A DNA stretch of 64,000 nt from Halorussus caseinilyticus (GTDB lineage Archaea > Halobacteriota > Halobacteria > Halobacteriales > Haladaptataceae). Made by a program: the position numbers and the translations under genes. The notes beneath the pieces are model-generated. The model saw nothing but the letters and a program-made list of their open reading frames with translations. It did no database searches and was not told the DNA's origin. Positions 50,614 to 58,645 of the stretch are shown here, one piece after another (positions within the stretch are counted from its first letter, which is position 1; every line of letters begins with the position of its first letter). Location of the stretch: the NCBI RefSeq assembly GCF_029338395.1, contig NZ_CP119809.1, forward strand, positions 3,224,001 through 3,288,000, in the 5' to 3' direction.

Positions 50614-51582
50614 ATGACCGACGCCGACGAACCAGCGCCGACTCGTCTCGACGCAATCGCGGTCGGAAGCGCCGTCGTGGACCGCGTGTACGGCCTGACC
50701 AACCTCCCCGAACCCGACGGGGGCGCGTTCGTCCGGGACGAATCGACCGCAATCGGCGGGGTCGCCGCGAACGTCGCCGCGGCACTCGCCAGACTCGGGC
50801 GCGAAACCGGGGTCGTCTCCCGCGTCGGCGACGACGACGCGGCCGACCGGATTCTGACCGACCTCCGAAATCGGGGCATCGACGCCCGGCGCGTCCGACG
50901 CGGAAATCCTGACGAACAGACCTCCTACTCGCTGATTCTGCGCGACCCCGACGGCAAGCGCATGATTGTCGCTGGCGGCGAGAGCGTCCCGAACCTCCGA
51001 CTGACCGACGCCGACCGCGACTACCTCCGGCGGGCGGACCTCGCGTTCACCAGCGCGTACGCGCCCGACCCGGTGGTCTCGGACCTCGTGGCGGCCGCGA
51101 GCGACCCCGGCGACTTCCCGCCGCTGGTGTTCGACCTCGCCGGACCCCTCTCGGAACTCGAAGACCGGGCCACCCGCCCCGAGACCATCGACGCCCTCCT
51201 GCCGGTCTGCGACTGCTTCGTCGCCAACGAGGTGTCGGCCCGGTCGTACCTCGGCGCGGACCCCCGCGAGGCGGTCGCACAACTCCGCGAGCGAGGCGTC
51301 ACCAGAGCCGCGCTCACCCGCGGAACAGACGGCGCGCTCCTGCTCACCGAGGACGACGAAATCCTCGACATTCCGGCGTTCGAGGTCGAGACGGCCGACA
51401 CCACCGGCGCGGGCGACGCCTTCACCGCCGGACTGGTCCACGGGTGGCTCCTCGGCAATCGCTCCCCCGAGGAGGCCGGACGCTTCGCCGCGGCGACGGC
51501 GGCGCTCAACTGCACCGCCGAGAACGCCCGCGGGGGTCTGCCGACCGTGAGCAAAGTCCAGAGATTCCTCGAACAAAAATAA
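50614..51582 (+). CDS. PfkB-family carbohydrate/nucleoside kinase
   Basis: A 322-residue ribokinase-like kinase. The N-terminal signature region is IAVGSAVVDRVYGL and GGVAANVAAALARLG. The C-terminal PfkB motif DTTGAGDAFTAGLVHG carries the catalytic Asp and anion hole. The substrate could be a sugar (ribose, KDG) or nucleoside and is undetermined. In the window its probable partner, a BtpA/SgcQ protein, lies 1.4 kb away on the other strand, separated by AT-rich DNA. ATG at 50614. Confidence 0.88.
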   Translation: MTDADEPAPTRLDAIAVGSAVVDRVYGLTNLPEPDGGAFVRDESTAIGGVAANVAAALARLGRETGVVSRVGDDDAADRILTDLRNRGIDARRVRRGNPDEQTSYSLILRDPDGKRMIVAGGESVPNLRLTDADRDYLRRADLAFTSAYAPDPVVSDLVAAASDPGDFPPLVFDLAGPLSELEDRATRPETIDALLPVCDCFVANEVSARSYLGADPREAVAQLRERGVTRAALTRGTDGALLLTEDDEILDIPAFEVETADTTGAGDAFTAGLVHGWLLGNRSPEEAGRFAAATAALNCTAENARGGLPTVSKVQRFLEQK

Positions 51583-51597
51583 GGATTTCAAACAAAC

Positions 51598-52128
51598 TCA
51601 ATATAATGTTCCTACTTCTCTAATTTCTTCTGATATATATGAGTCTCTAGATGGAGACGTGATATAATTCGATACGAATACAAATAATCGAACTATAACC
51701 ATGGCTGTTATTCCTCCGATGGAGAAAAGTAGATGATGTTCTGCTATCCGTCGGTCTATTAACGGGAAAAACACAGCTATCGGAATAACCAAAAGTGCAG
51801 AGCCACCCGTCAAAAATTGAGCCAATATAAGAACTGTACTCAGTTGTGCAGTCACCATTATGAAGGTGGAAAGAATCAGTAACGAAACGAAAAAGCCCCT
51901 CTTGTTCTCTGGTATTTCTTCAATCTCGGAGCCAACTTCTTCCTCTTGGTTCACACGCTGTGCAGAAACGTATAGTACCATTGCTACCGTGGATATCAAC
52001 AGATACCCGACATCATTTGGAGAGAAATAGAAGGCTAGTCCGATTCCGGGAAGGGCAAACAACGCTCCGATTATTGTGTTAGTACGAACAGCACTAACAA
52101 ACCGAAAGAGAGCGTTTTTCATGTGCAT
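51598..52128 (-). CDS. AT-rich membrane protein of unknown function (island gene 2)
   Basis: A 176-residue protein with four to five membrane segments (about residues 20-38, 42-58, 80-100, 105-125 and 133-155) and a polar interhelix loop (QRVNQEEEVGSEIEEIPENKRG). AT content is far above its neighbours, with frequent ATA and TTA codons. No family is recognised. It follows the 52.2-kb gene on the same strand with a 53-bp gap, suggesting a two-gene unit. Its end is 15 bp after the PfkB stop on the opposite strand. Confidence 0.6.
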   Translation of the reverse strand: MHMKNALFRFVSAVRTNTIIGALFALPGIGLAFYFSPNDVGYLLISTVAMVLYVSAQRVNQEEEVGSEIEEIPENKRGFFVSLLILSTFIMVTAQLSTVLILAQFLTGGSALLVIPIAVFFPLIDRRIAEHHLLFSIGGITAMVIVRLFVFVSNYITSPSRDSYISEEIREVGTLY

Positions 52129-52181
52129 ATCCCTCCTAGTGGCATATCGTACCTCAAACGTCTTGTACTTAAGGCCAGCAT

Positions 52182-52919
52182 TTATATCTGTATGTTTTGC
52201 CGAAATTGCTCTCCCTGTTGCGCTGTGACTCTATCTAAATAAAACTCAAGGACTACATACGTTATCCAATCTTCTTCTATCTCACTTCTTATCTTTGTAA
52301 AGATTAATCCGGAAGACAGAACAACAATATCGGAAGCTAAAATTACTATTTCACTCCTTAAATCGTCCATATTTAGATTAACAAGCTCAAGTGATTGTGG
52401 AGAAATGTACTCAAACCGGATAGAGACCGTTAGGACAAGGAACCAAAGAAAGAGTAGCCACGAGCTTACCCATATTCCACGCGAGAACAGATATAATGCC
52501 TGCATTCGAAGGGCTCGTGAGCGTCCCGAATATTCAAGATACGCCAGAAGCAACTTAAAAAGCCGATAATAGTCGTTGAAATTTGACGGAAGTCTGAAGG
52601 TTGTACTGCAGAGTAGCAGAAATGTCTCATCAATACTTGATACTTCAAACCTTGATTTCGATTCTTCGTTCAGAATGTCTTTTATGAAGCGTGGAAATCC
52701 ATGATCTCCATCTGCCCATCCTCCTATTGCTTGTAGAGTCTGGCCCAGAACGAATGAGAAGAGAATAAAAAGGAGAATATTTGTTATTGAGACTGTATTT
52801 CCACCGAGTATATTCTGTAGTTTAAAAGGAAACGTGAAGCCGATTAGAAATACAACCCCCGGTACAATATTAGCGAATATGTCGTAAATATTGAACGAGC
52901 TAAGTGGGTTCTTTGTCAC
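52182..52919 (-). CDS. AT-rich membrane protein of unknown function (island gene 1)
   Basis: A 245-residue protein. The N-terminus FNIYDIFANIVPGVVFLIGFTFPF and a second segment (ITNILLFILFSFVLGQTLQ) form a membrane hairpin. A cytosolic stretch (about 65-155) follows, then a second hairpin near 150-170 and 190-215, and a soluble tail. The 'DIFANIVPG' N-terminus recurs in uncharacterised bacterial and archaeal membrane proteins of variable islands, from memory. The codon use is clearly foreign. It probably heads the island pair. Function unknown. Confidence 0.6.
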   Translation of the reverse strand: MTKNPLSSFNIYDIFANIVPGVVFLIGFTFPFKLQNILGGNTVSITNILLFILFSFVLGQTLQAIGGWADGDHGFPRFIKDILNEESKSRFEVSSIDETFLLLCSTTFRLPSNFNDYYRLFKLLLAYLEYSGRSRALRMQALYLFSRGIWVSSWLLFLWFLVLTVSIRFEYISPQSLELVNLNMDDLRSEIVILASDIVVLSSGLIFTKIRSEIEEDWITYVVLEFYLDRVTAQQGEQFRQNIQI

Positions 52920-52958
52920 AATCGACTATCTTTACTTATCAATAATAAAGGCATCTCT

Positions 52959-53765
52959 TCATCGCACTTCGTCGGCGGCCGCAACCAGTCGCTCGACTCG
53001 TTCCACAGAGACGGGGTTCGTCGTCTCGCCGCCCTCCTTGAGCGCGGTCCCCACGATAACGCCGTCGGCGACCCCGAGCAGGTCGCCGATGTTCTCGGGC
53101 GTCGTGCCGCTTCCGACGAAAATCGGCGCGTCGAGTCCCGCCTCGTCGCGGGCCGAGGCGACCGCCCGGAGGTGGTCGCCGCCGACCTCGTGGCCGGTTC
53201 CCGCGCCGGAGACGACGACGCCCTCGGCCAGTCCGCGCTCGACCGGTTCGGCGACCGCTTCGGCGTCGAGCGGTCGGTCCGCGAGCGCGGCCGAGTGTTT
53301 CACGTCCAAATCCGCGAGGATGGCGGCGTCGGAGTCGAGACGGTCGCGCAGGCGGACCGTCTCGTGGGCCTGCCCCTCCACGACTCCTTGGTCGGTCACG
53401 CGCGCGCCTACGTGAACGTTCACGCGTACGAACGCGCTCTCGGTCGCGGCCGCGACCGAGAGCGCGGCCGCGGCGTCGTTCCGAAGGACGTTGACGCCTA
53501 TCGGGAGGTCCACTTCGTCCTCGATTTCGGCGACGACGCGGGTCATCGACGCGACGACGTGCTTGGGCACGTCGTCGGGGTAGAACGGCGCGTCCCCGAA
53601 GTTTTCGACCATCAGCGCGTCCACGCCGCCCGCCTCGAGTCGCCGGGCGTCTCGGAGGGCGGTCTCTCGGACCTCTTCGAGGTCACCCGAGAACTTCGGC
53701 GCGCCGGGCAGGGCCGGGAGGTGAACCATGCCGACGACGGGTTTCTCGGCGTCGATAGCGTTCAT
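52959..53765 (-). CDS. BtpA/SgcQ-family protein
   Basis: A 268-residue TIM-barrel protein of the BtpA family (PF03437). Characteristic strings are KPVVGMVHLPALPGAPKF, GGVDALMVENFGDAPFYP, LPIGVNVLRNDAAAALSVA and VFVGSGTTP-like IFVGSGTTPENIGDLLGVAD, with phosphate-binding GSGTT. BtpA proteins were linked to photosystem I biogenesis in cyanobacteria, but the archaeal role is probably sugar-phosphate or nucleoside metabolism. It is possibly a partner of the PfkB kinase. Confidence 0.9.
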   Translation of the reverse strand: MNAIDAEKPVVGMVHLPALPGAPKFSGDLEEVRETALRDARRLEAGGVDALMVENFGDAPFYPDDVPKHVVASMTRVVAEIEDEVDLPIGVNVLRNDAAAALSVAAATESAFVRVNVHVGARVTDQGVVEGQAHETVRLRDRLDSDAAILADLDVKHSAALADRPLDAEAVAEPVERGLAEGVVVSGAGTGHEVGGDHLRAVASARDEAGLDAPIFVGSGTTPENIGDLLGVADGVIVGTALKEGGETTNPVSVERVERLVAAADEVR

Positions 53766-53842
53766 GGTTGGAGATGGGCCGGTCGGCGGTTAAGCGGTTC
53801 GTTCGTGCTGGGATGGTCGAGTCGTGCGGAGATTCAAACGTG

Positions 53843-54487
53843 ATGAGGCAGAACGCCCGGTCCGTGAACGGTGGTCCGAATACGTCGGACGCACTCCCGC
53901 CGGACGCGTCGGCGACCGAGGCGCTGGAGAACGCGGTCGAGGAGTCCCGCCGGGAGTACGACAAGAGGGTCGAAACGATGGAGGAAATCGACGACAAGGC
54001 GATGCGAAGCGTCCGGACCGCGGTGATTCTGGTCGGGTTGGTCGTGTCGGGGGTCAGCGTCGGTGGTCCGGGTGCCATTAGTGGGTTTTCGTTACTTCCG
54101 GTTGTCCTCGGCGCACTCGGCGTCGTCTCGCTCGTCGTCTCGATACTCTTCGGAGTCGGTGCGTACTCTGCCACGCAGTATCCGACGGGAATCGGGGAAA
54201 CTCATCGAAACGACGTGATTACCGGCGCGTACAGCCACGACGAATGGTTCGTCAACATGATAGACGAGTACGACGAGTGGTCGGAGGAACTCGCTGAAGA
54301 GACAGCAAAGAACCTCCGGTATCTCGAAGTCGTACAGCTCTTGCTTTCGATTGGAGTTGTCTCTCTCCTCGTTTCTGCAGGGATGATAGTAGTACATCGG
54401 GCATACGGAATTCGACCGTTAGGTACTTTCGTCGGTTCCCTCGTCATCGTGTTTGCCGCCCGAATCTATTTAGGTAATAATGACTAA
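53843..54487 (+). CDS. SLATT-like membrane protein of cassette B
   Basis: A 214-residue protein. An acidic coiled-coil-like N-terminus (TEALENAVEESRREYDKRVETM) leads to a membrane pair (AVILVGLVVSGVSV, LLPVVLGALGVVSLVVSILFG). A central cytoplasmic helix (HDEWFVNMIDEYDEWSEELAEE) precedes a second membrane pair (VVQLLLSIGVVSLLVSAGM and LGTFVGSLVIVFAARIY). This two-pair layout is reminiscent of SLATT domains, which act as membrane effectors in nucleotide-signal defence systems. The resemblance is by architecture only. The central and last parts align with the 33.8-kb protein. Followed after 9 bp by the micropeptide gene. Confidence 0.62.
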   Translation: MRQNARSVNGGPNTSDALPPDASATEALENAVEESRREYDKRVETMEEIDDKAMRSVRTAVILVGLVVSGVSVGGPGAISGFSLLPVVLGALGVVSLVVSILFGVGAYSATQYPTGIGETHRNDVITGAYSHDEWFVNMIDEYDEWSEELAEETAKNLRYLEVVQLLLSIGVVSLLVSAGMIVVHRAYGIRPLGTFVGSLVIVFAARIYLGNND

Positions 54488-54496
54488 AACCGGTAC

Positions 54497-54652
54497 ATGG
54501 GCAAATCACGGAAAACGGGAAACGAACTCGAACCGTCACGCATTCAAAAAGGAACGCCGCTCGCACGCAAACTGTTCGCCAAAATCGGAATCACGTCGGC
54601 CCAGTACGACCGCCAGCAGAGGGAAGAAGGGAAAGAGTCCGAAGACCGGTAG
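54497..54652 (+). CDS. 51-residue basic peptide, MGKSxKTG family (cassette B)
   Basis: The ATG at 54497 reads MGKSRKTGNELEPSRIQKGT and then PLARKLFAKIGITSAQYDRQ and a Glu/Ser-rich end, stop TAG at 54650-54652. It is too short for common ORF cut-offs. It shares MGKSxKTGxELEPxR and a following basic amphipathic helix with the 35-residue peptide at 33660-33767. It starts 9 bp after the membrane-protein stop, so the two are almost surely co-translated. The stop directly abuts the convergent DHH gene. Function unknown. Confidence 0.72.
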   Translation: MGKSRKTGNELEPSRIQKGTPLARKLFAKIGITSAQYDRQQREEGKESEDR

Positions 54653-55762
54653 TCAGTTCTCGTCTTCGGTCTCGCCGTCGTCTTCTCCCGCCTCCTCGTC
54701 CCAGTCCAGATTGTAGAACGCCTCGATAATCACCTGCTTGGCCGTCGCGCCGCGGGTCGTCCAGTGGTGGGCGTAGTCGAGCATGTCGTCGTAGATGCAG
54801 GGCTTGCACCCCGCGGCCTTCGGGTGGCCGCCGCCGTTGACCTGCCGGGCGACCTCGTGGGCGCGTTCGAAGTTGTCGGTGCCGCGGATGGACGCGCTTC
54901 CGGAGGGCTTGACGACGACTGCGGCGTCGGTCCCCTGCTGGCGGAGTTCTTCGGCGACCTCGTTCTGGGAACACCGGCCGTAGGTCACGCCGACGGTCCA
55001 CGGCCCGACTTCCTCGATGTCGGCGCGGGCGACCGCCTTCTCGATGAGTGCCTCCTTCTCGACGCGCATCTCGGCGAGGAACTCCTGTACGTCCTCGGGG
55101 AGGTCCGCGCCGTGTTCGGCGACGGCCTCGATGTACTCCTCGGGTTCGGCCCAGTAGGAGAAGTCCGCGAGGTCGTCGCTCCGCGGGTCGTCGCGTATCC
55201 AGAGGTCGTGGTCGCGGGTGACGGCCGCGAGTTCCGCGAGGTAGTCGGGGAAGTCGTAGTCGATGGCCCGGACCGCAACGTCGGCGGTACACTCCTCGTC
55301 GCTGTCGCCGACGACGAGGTTCACCCCGGCGTCCCGGACCGCCTCGGCCACGGGGTCGGTCCACTGGTGGTGGTCGAACCAGTGGAAGTCGCCCGCTTGG
55401 TCGGCCAGCACTTCCAGCGCTTCGCCCACTTCGTCGTAGGTGTCGGGACAGAGGTCGCAGACGAAGACGGTCGCGCCGGGTTCGCTGTAGTCGGCGACTC
55501 GCTCCAGCGCGTCTTCGAGGTCGTGGGGACCGGCGTCGATGAGGGCGGCCTCGCCGTAGACTTCCCGGACCAGCGCGGTGCAGGCGAGTCCGTCGGCGTC
55601 GGGGTCAGCGACGACCGCAACGTCCGCGCCCGTCAGTTCCGCTTCGGCCTCGGCCTCTTCTTTCGCTTCCTCTACGGAGTCGGGGACGAAGAATCCCTCT
55701 CCGGGGAGGATGGACTTTCGCTCGACGGAGAGGTTGTCGTCGTCGATGACCCAATCTTTCAT
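54653..55762 (-). CDS. DHH-family phosphoesterase (RecJ/Nrn-like)
   Basis: A 369-residue metal-dependent phosphoesterase. N-terminal DHH domain: VAVVADPDADGLACTALV, FVCDLCPDTYDE, WFDHHQWTDP and the later Asp in VTRDHDLWIRDDP. C-terminal DHHA1 domain: VEKEALIEKAVARADIEEVG and the GGGHPKAAGC substrate motif near residue 320. Haloarchaeal members act as 5'-3' exonucleases or on nano-RNA and cyclic dinucleotides. Which one applies here is not determinable. An acidic tail follows. Convergent with cassette B. Confidence 0.9.
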   Translation of the reverse strand: MKDWVIDDDNLSVERKSILPGEGFFVPDSVEEAKEEAEAEAELTGADVAVVADPDADGLACTALVREVYGEAALIDAGPHDLEDALERVADYSEPGATVFVCDLCPDTYDEVGEALEVLADQAGDFHWFDHHQWTDPVAEAVRDAGVNLVVGDSDEECTADVAVRAIDYDFPDYLAELAAVTRDHDLWIRDDPRSDDLADFSYWAEPEEYIEAVAEHGADLPEDVQEFLAEMRVEKEALIEKAVARADIEEVGPWTVGVTYGRCSQNEVAEELRQQGTDAAVVVKPSGSASIRGTDNFERAHEVARQVNGGGHPKAAGCKPCIYDDMLDYAHHWTTRGATAKQVIIEAFYNLDWDEEAGEDDGETEDEN

Positions 55763-55957
55763 ACCCTTCCCTCGGGGTGGGTCGGGGAAGAATCCTCGGT
55801 TGTGCGACGGGGCGATGGGGACGCCGCGGCGGGCCGTCGGACCGCAGGGACGCGCCCGGCGACACCTCCGATTTCCGGCGCGTGGAGCGCGACCGAACGA
55901 GCGCCGATGTCACGATGCGTAGCGAGCAGTGTCACCGAAATAGAGTCAACTAAAAAT

Positions 55958-55977
55958 TGCTCGAAGCAATAATTATA
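55958..55977 (-). terminator. AT-rich hairpin downstream of the zinc-finger protein gene
   Basis: ATTGCT and AGCAAT pair across CGA (around 55958-55972), embedded in AT-rich DNA just after the 56.0-kb gene's stop on the minus strand. The rest of the 250-bp gap (55763-56012) shows no gene; it is GC-rich near 55800-55920. Confidence 0.35.
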
Positions 55978-56012
55978 TTGCTTAGATAAACTCGAATGTG
56001 TCTATAACCGGT

Positions 56013-56840
56013 TCATCTCTCGTCTTCCGCGAGCGACCGAATCGCGTCGTCCAACCGCTCGAACTGCTCGCGCCGCCGCTGGTCGTTCGAGTCGGAGATG
56101 CGTATCTGGGCGCGTTCGTCCACGTCGAACACCGCGTCCTCGTCGAGGTGGGTCTCCTCGACTGCTTCCCGGAGTTTCGACTTGTCGAAACTCCGAACAG
56201 ACTCGGGGTCCACGCCCGCGGCGGCGAGCGCACGCTCGACGGTCGTCTCGTCGCGCAACTGTCGGTACTCGTAGGTTCGACGGCTGACGCTCCCCAAGTC
56301 GGCAGAGACGGTCGTGTCCCGCTGGAGTTCGTCCAAGAGCGCGTCCCGGACTTCCTTGCGGGCGTCCTCGGCGGAGTTCTTCAGGTCGGCCAGAAGCGAG
56401 TAGAGGTCGGCCAACTGGCCGACGCCGAGGTCCTCCAGCGACGACAGGTCGTACTGGCTGGCGATGCGCAGGAGGACCAGCGCGTCTCGCTCGAACCCGA
56501 GTTCGAAGTCGGTCTCTCCCTCGCTTCCCTCGAACTCGCCCGACTGCCGGGTGAACTCGCCCGCGTCGTCGCTCGCGCGGGTGGTCGGAGAGGTGTCAGT
56601 GGTCGGGTTCGCGCCGTCGGAGACAGTCGAACTGCCGGACTGCCCGCCGTCGTCGGCCTGTTGCTGGCGGCGCTTCTCGGTCTCCACGAAGTCGCGCGCC
56701 CCGCCGTACCCGAGTCGGTCCCACGAGTGGCCGTCGTCGTCCGACCGGCCGACGTGGGCGGCGACCGGGCGAATCGCGTCCCGGTAGGTGCAGTCGCTCA
56801 CGGGGCACTCGACCGGTTCGTAGTCGCTCGCGTCGGTCAT
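56013..56840 (-). CDS. haloarchaeal protein with N-terminal zinc-finger-like motif, unknown function
   Basis: A 275-residue protein. Residues 11-36 hold C-x4-C followed by two spaced histidines (CPVSDCTYRDAIRPVAAHVG, then H in DDDGHSWDRLGYGG), a C2H2-like arrangement. A disordered, Ser/Thr/Gly-rich linker (about 58-95) follows. The C-terminal part is helical and acidic (DALVLLRIASQYDLSSLEDLGVG, then ADLYSLLADLKNSAEDARKEVRDALLDEL in outline), and it ends in a charged DNA-binding-like segment. Possibly a regulator; no known family is certain. Confidence 0.65.
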   Translation of the reverse strand: MTDASDYEPVECPVSDCTYRDAIRPVAAHVGRSDDDGHSWDRLGYGGARDFVETEKRRQQQADDGGQSGSSTVSDGANPTTDTSPTTRASDDAGEFTRQSGEFEGSEGETDFELGFERDALVLLRIASQYDLSSLEDLGVGQLADLYSLLADLKNSAEDARKEVRDALLDELQRDTTVSADLGSVSRRTYEYRQLRDETTVERALAAAGVDPESVRSFDKSKLREAVEETHLDEDAVFDVDERAQIRISDSNDQRRREQFERLDDAIRSLAEDER

Positions 56841-56924
56841 CTACTCTGCGTTGGTTCGTGACGCGGGATAAAGCTTCGTCGCTCGCTCCGCACCGTGACG
56901 GTGACCACCGGAGTCGCTCCGACG

Positions 56925-57068
56925 GGCGTCTCGAAAGCCCCCGCCCGCTCGCAGGACCGAGAGCGGGCGGGGGCTTTCTCCCATCCGGCGATTGGTCGGC
57001 CGAGCGTTCGCGGTGGTTCGGTCGGCCGAGCGTTCGCGGTGGCCTGTTCCGCCGAGTGCGTCCCCTCC
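56925..57068 (+). repeat. E1 structured repeat, copy 4 (short form, with 26-bp units)
   Basis: This block fills the gap before the deaminase gene. A perfect 18-bp stem runs from GAAAGCCCCCGCCCGCTC (56933-56950) to its exact complement (56961-56978), loop GCAGGACCGA. It is followed by TCCCATCCGGCG and three 26-bp units (56991-57016, 57017-57042, 57043-57068); 24 of 26 positions agree between the first two. The inner domain of copies 2 and 3 is missing. Confidence 0.85.
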
Positions 57069-57166
57069 GCGTCTCACCGGGCGACCGGTCCCCGATTCGG
57101 CGTCACGACGGCGACCGTCGGGAAATCAACAGGTATTTTTCCGACTCCGGACTTAGAGGCTCCGGG

Positions 57167-58468
57167 ATGTTACTTCAGGGAACGGTCGTCGCCGACTCCG
57201 AGACGGTCATCGAAGACGGCGCGGTCGTCGTGGAGGGCGAGGAAATCGCCGCCGTCGGCGACCGCACCGAACTGGTCGAGTCCTACCCCGACCACGAGCG
57301 CAAAGAGTACGACCTGCTCACGCCGGGCGTGGTCGGCGGGCACGTCCACTCCGTCCAGTCGCTCGGCCGGGGCATCGCCGACGACACGGCCCTGCTGGAC
57401 TGGTTGTTCGACTACGTGTTGCCGATGGAGTCGTCGCTCGACCCCGAAGGGATGGCCATCGCCGCGGAACTGGGCTACCTCGAACTGCTCGAATCCGGCG
57501 TCACCACCGCCATCGACCACCTGTCGGTCCGCCACGCGGACGAGGCGTTCGAGGCCGCGGGCGAGCTGGGCGTCCGCGCCCGGATGGGCAAGGTCCTGAT
57601 GGACACCGAATCCCCCGACGGCTTGCTGGAGGACACCCGAGAGGGCTTGGACGAGACCGAGCGCCTGATTGAAAAGTACCACGACACTCACGGCGGGCGC
57701 ATCCGGTACGCCGTGACGCCCCGATTCGCCGTGAGTTGCACCGAGGAGTGTCTCCGCGGTGCGCGCGAACTCGCGGACGCCTACGAGGGCGTGCGCATCC
57801 ACACCCACGCGAGCGAGAACCGCGACGAGGTGGCCACCGTCGAGGAACGGACCGGCCAGCGCAACATCCACTGGTTGGACGAGGTGGGTCTGACCGGCGA
57901 GGACGTGGTGCTGGCTCACTGCATCTGGACCGACGAGGACGAGCGCGAAGTCCTCGAAGAGACCGGCACGCACGTCACCTACTGCCCCTCCTCGAACATG
58001 AAACTCGCCTCGGGTATCGCCCCAATCGTGGACTACGTGGACCGGGGCATCAACGTCGCACTCGGCAACGACGGCCCGCCGTGCAACAACACCCTCGACC
58101 CCTTCACCGAGATGCGCCAAGCCAGTCTCCTCCAGAAGGTCGAACACTTGGACCCGACGACGACACCCGCCCGACTCGTCTTCGAGATGGCGACCGAGAA
58201 CGGCGCGAAGGCCGCGGGGTTCGAGAACGTCGGGCGACTCCGACCGGGATGGAAGGCCGACATCGTGGGCCTGACGACCGACGTGACCCGTGCGGTCCCC
58301 CTCCACGACGTGTTCTCTCACCTCGTGTTCTCCGCGCACGGCGACGACGTGGACTTCACGATGGTCGATGGCCGAGTCGTCTACGAGGACGGCGAGTTGC
58401 AGACGGCCGACGCCGACGAGATTCGCCGCCGCGCGCGAGAGTACGACCTGCCGGTCGCGCCGGAGTGA
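57167..58468 (+). CDS. dadD: 5'-deoxyadenosine deaminase-type amidohydrolase
   Basis: A 433-residue metal-dependent aminohydrolase. The metal-binding motif is GVVGGHVHSVQSLGRG, then VRIHTHASENRDEV, VVLAHCIWTDE and a late Asp in VALGNDGPPCNN. This is the arrangement of the SAH/MTA/5'-deoxyadenosine deaminase family. Enzymes of this group deaminate 5'-deoxyadenosine, SAH and MTA, helping recycle the products of SAM radical chemistry. The ATG at 57167 gives the family N-terminus. TATA-like TTTTTCC lies near 57136. Length is normal. Confidence 0.88.
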   Translation: MLLQGTVVADSETVIEDGAVVVEGEEIAAVGDRTELVESYPDHERKEYDLLTPGVVGGHVHSVQSLGRGIADDTALLDWLFDYVLPMESSLDPEGMAIAAELGYLELLESGVTTAIDHLSVRHADEAFEAAGELGVRARMGKVLMDTESPDGLLEDTREGLDETERLIEKYHDTHGGRIRYAVTPRFAVSCTEECLRGARELADAYEGVRIHTHASENRDEVATVEERTGQRNIHWLDEVGLTGEDVVLAHCIWTDEDEREVLEETGTHVTYCPSSNMKLASGIAPIVDYVDRGINVALGNDGPPCNNTLDPFTEMRQASLLQKVEHLDPTTTPARLVFEMATENGAKAAGFENVGRLRPGWKADIVGLTTDVTRAVPLHDVFSHLVFSAHGDDVDFTMVDGRVVYEDGELQTADADEIRRRAREYDLPVAPE

Positions 58469-58645
58469 GTCGCCGGGGGCGGGCGGCGACCGTCGCCCGC
58501 ACTCTAAAATTTCCACTTCTGTCAATTAATATCGCAATTAGACTAATTTTAACTACTCTATAGTGCTAAAAGACAAATAATGGTCGATATTCGGCGGCGA
58601 TAGACAAGTAACGTTATATGCCGGTAGTTACTCCTACCCAGTATA

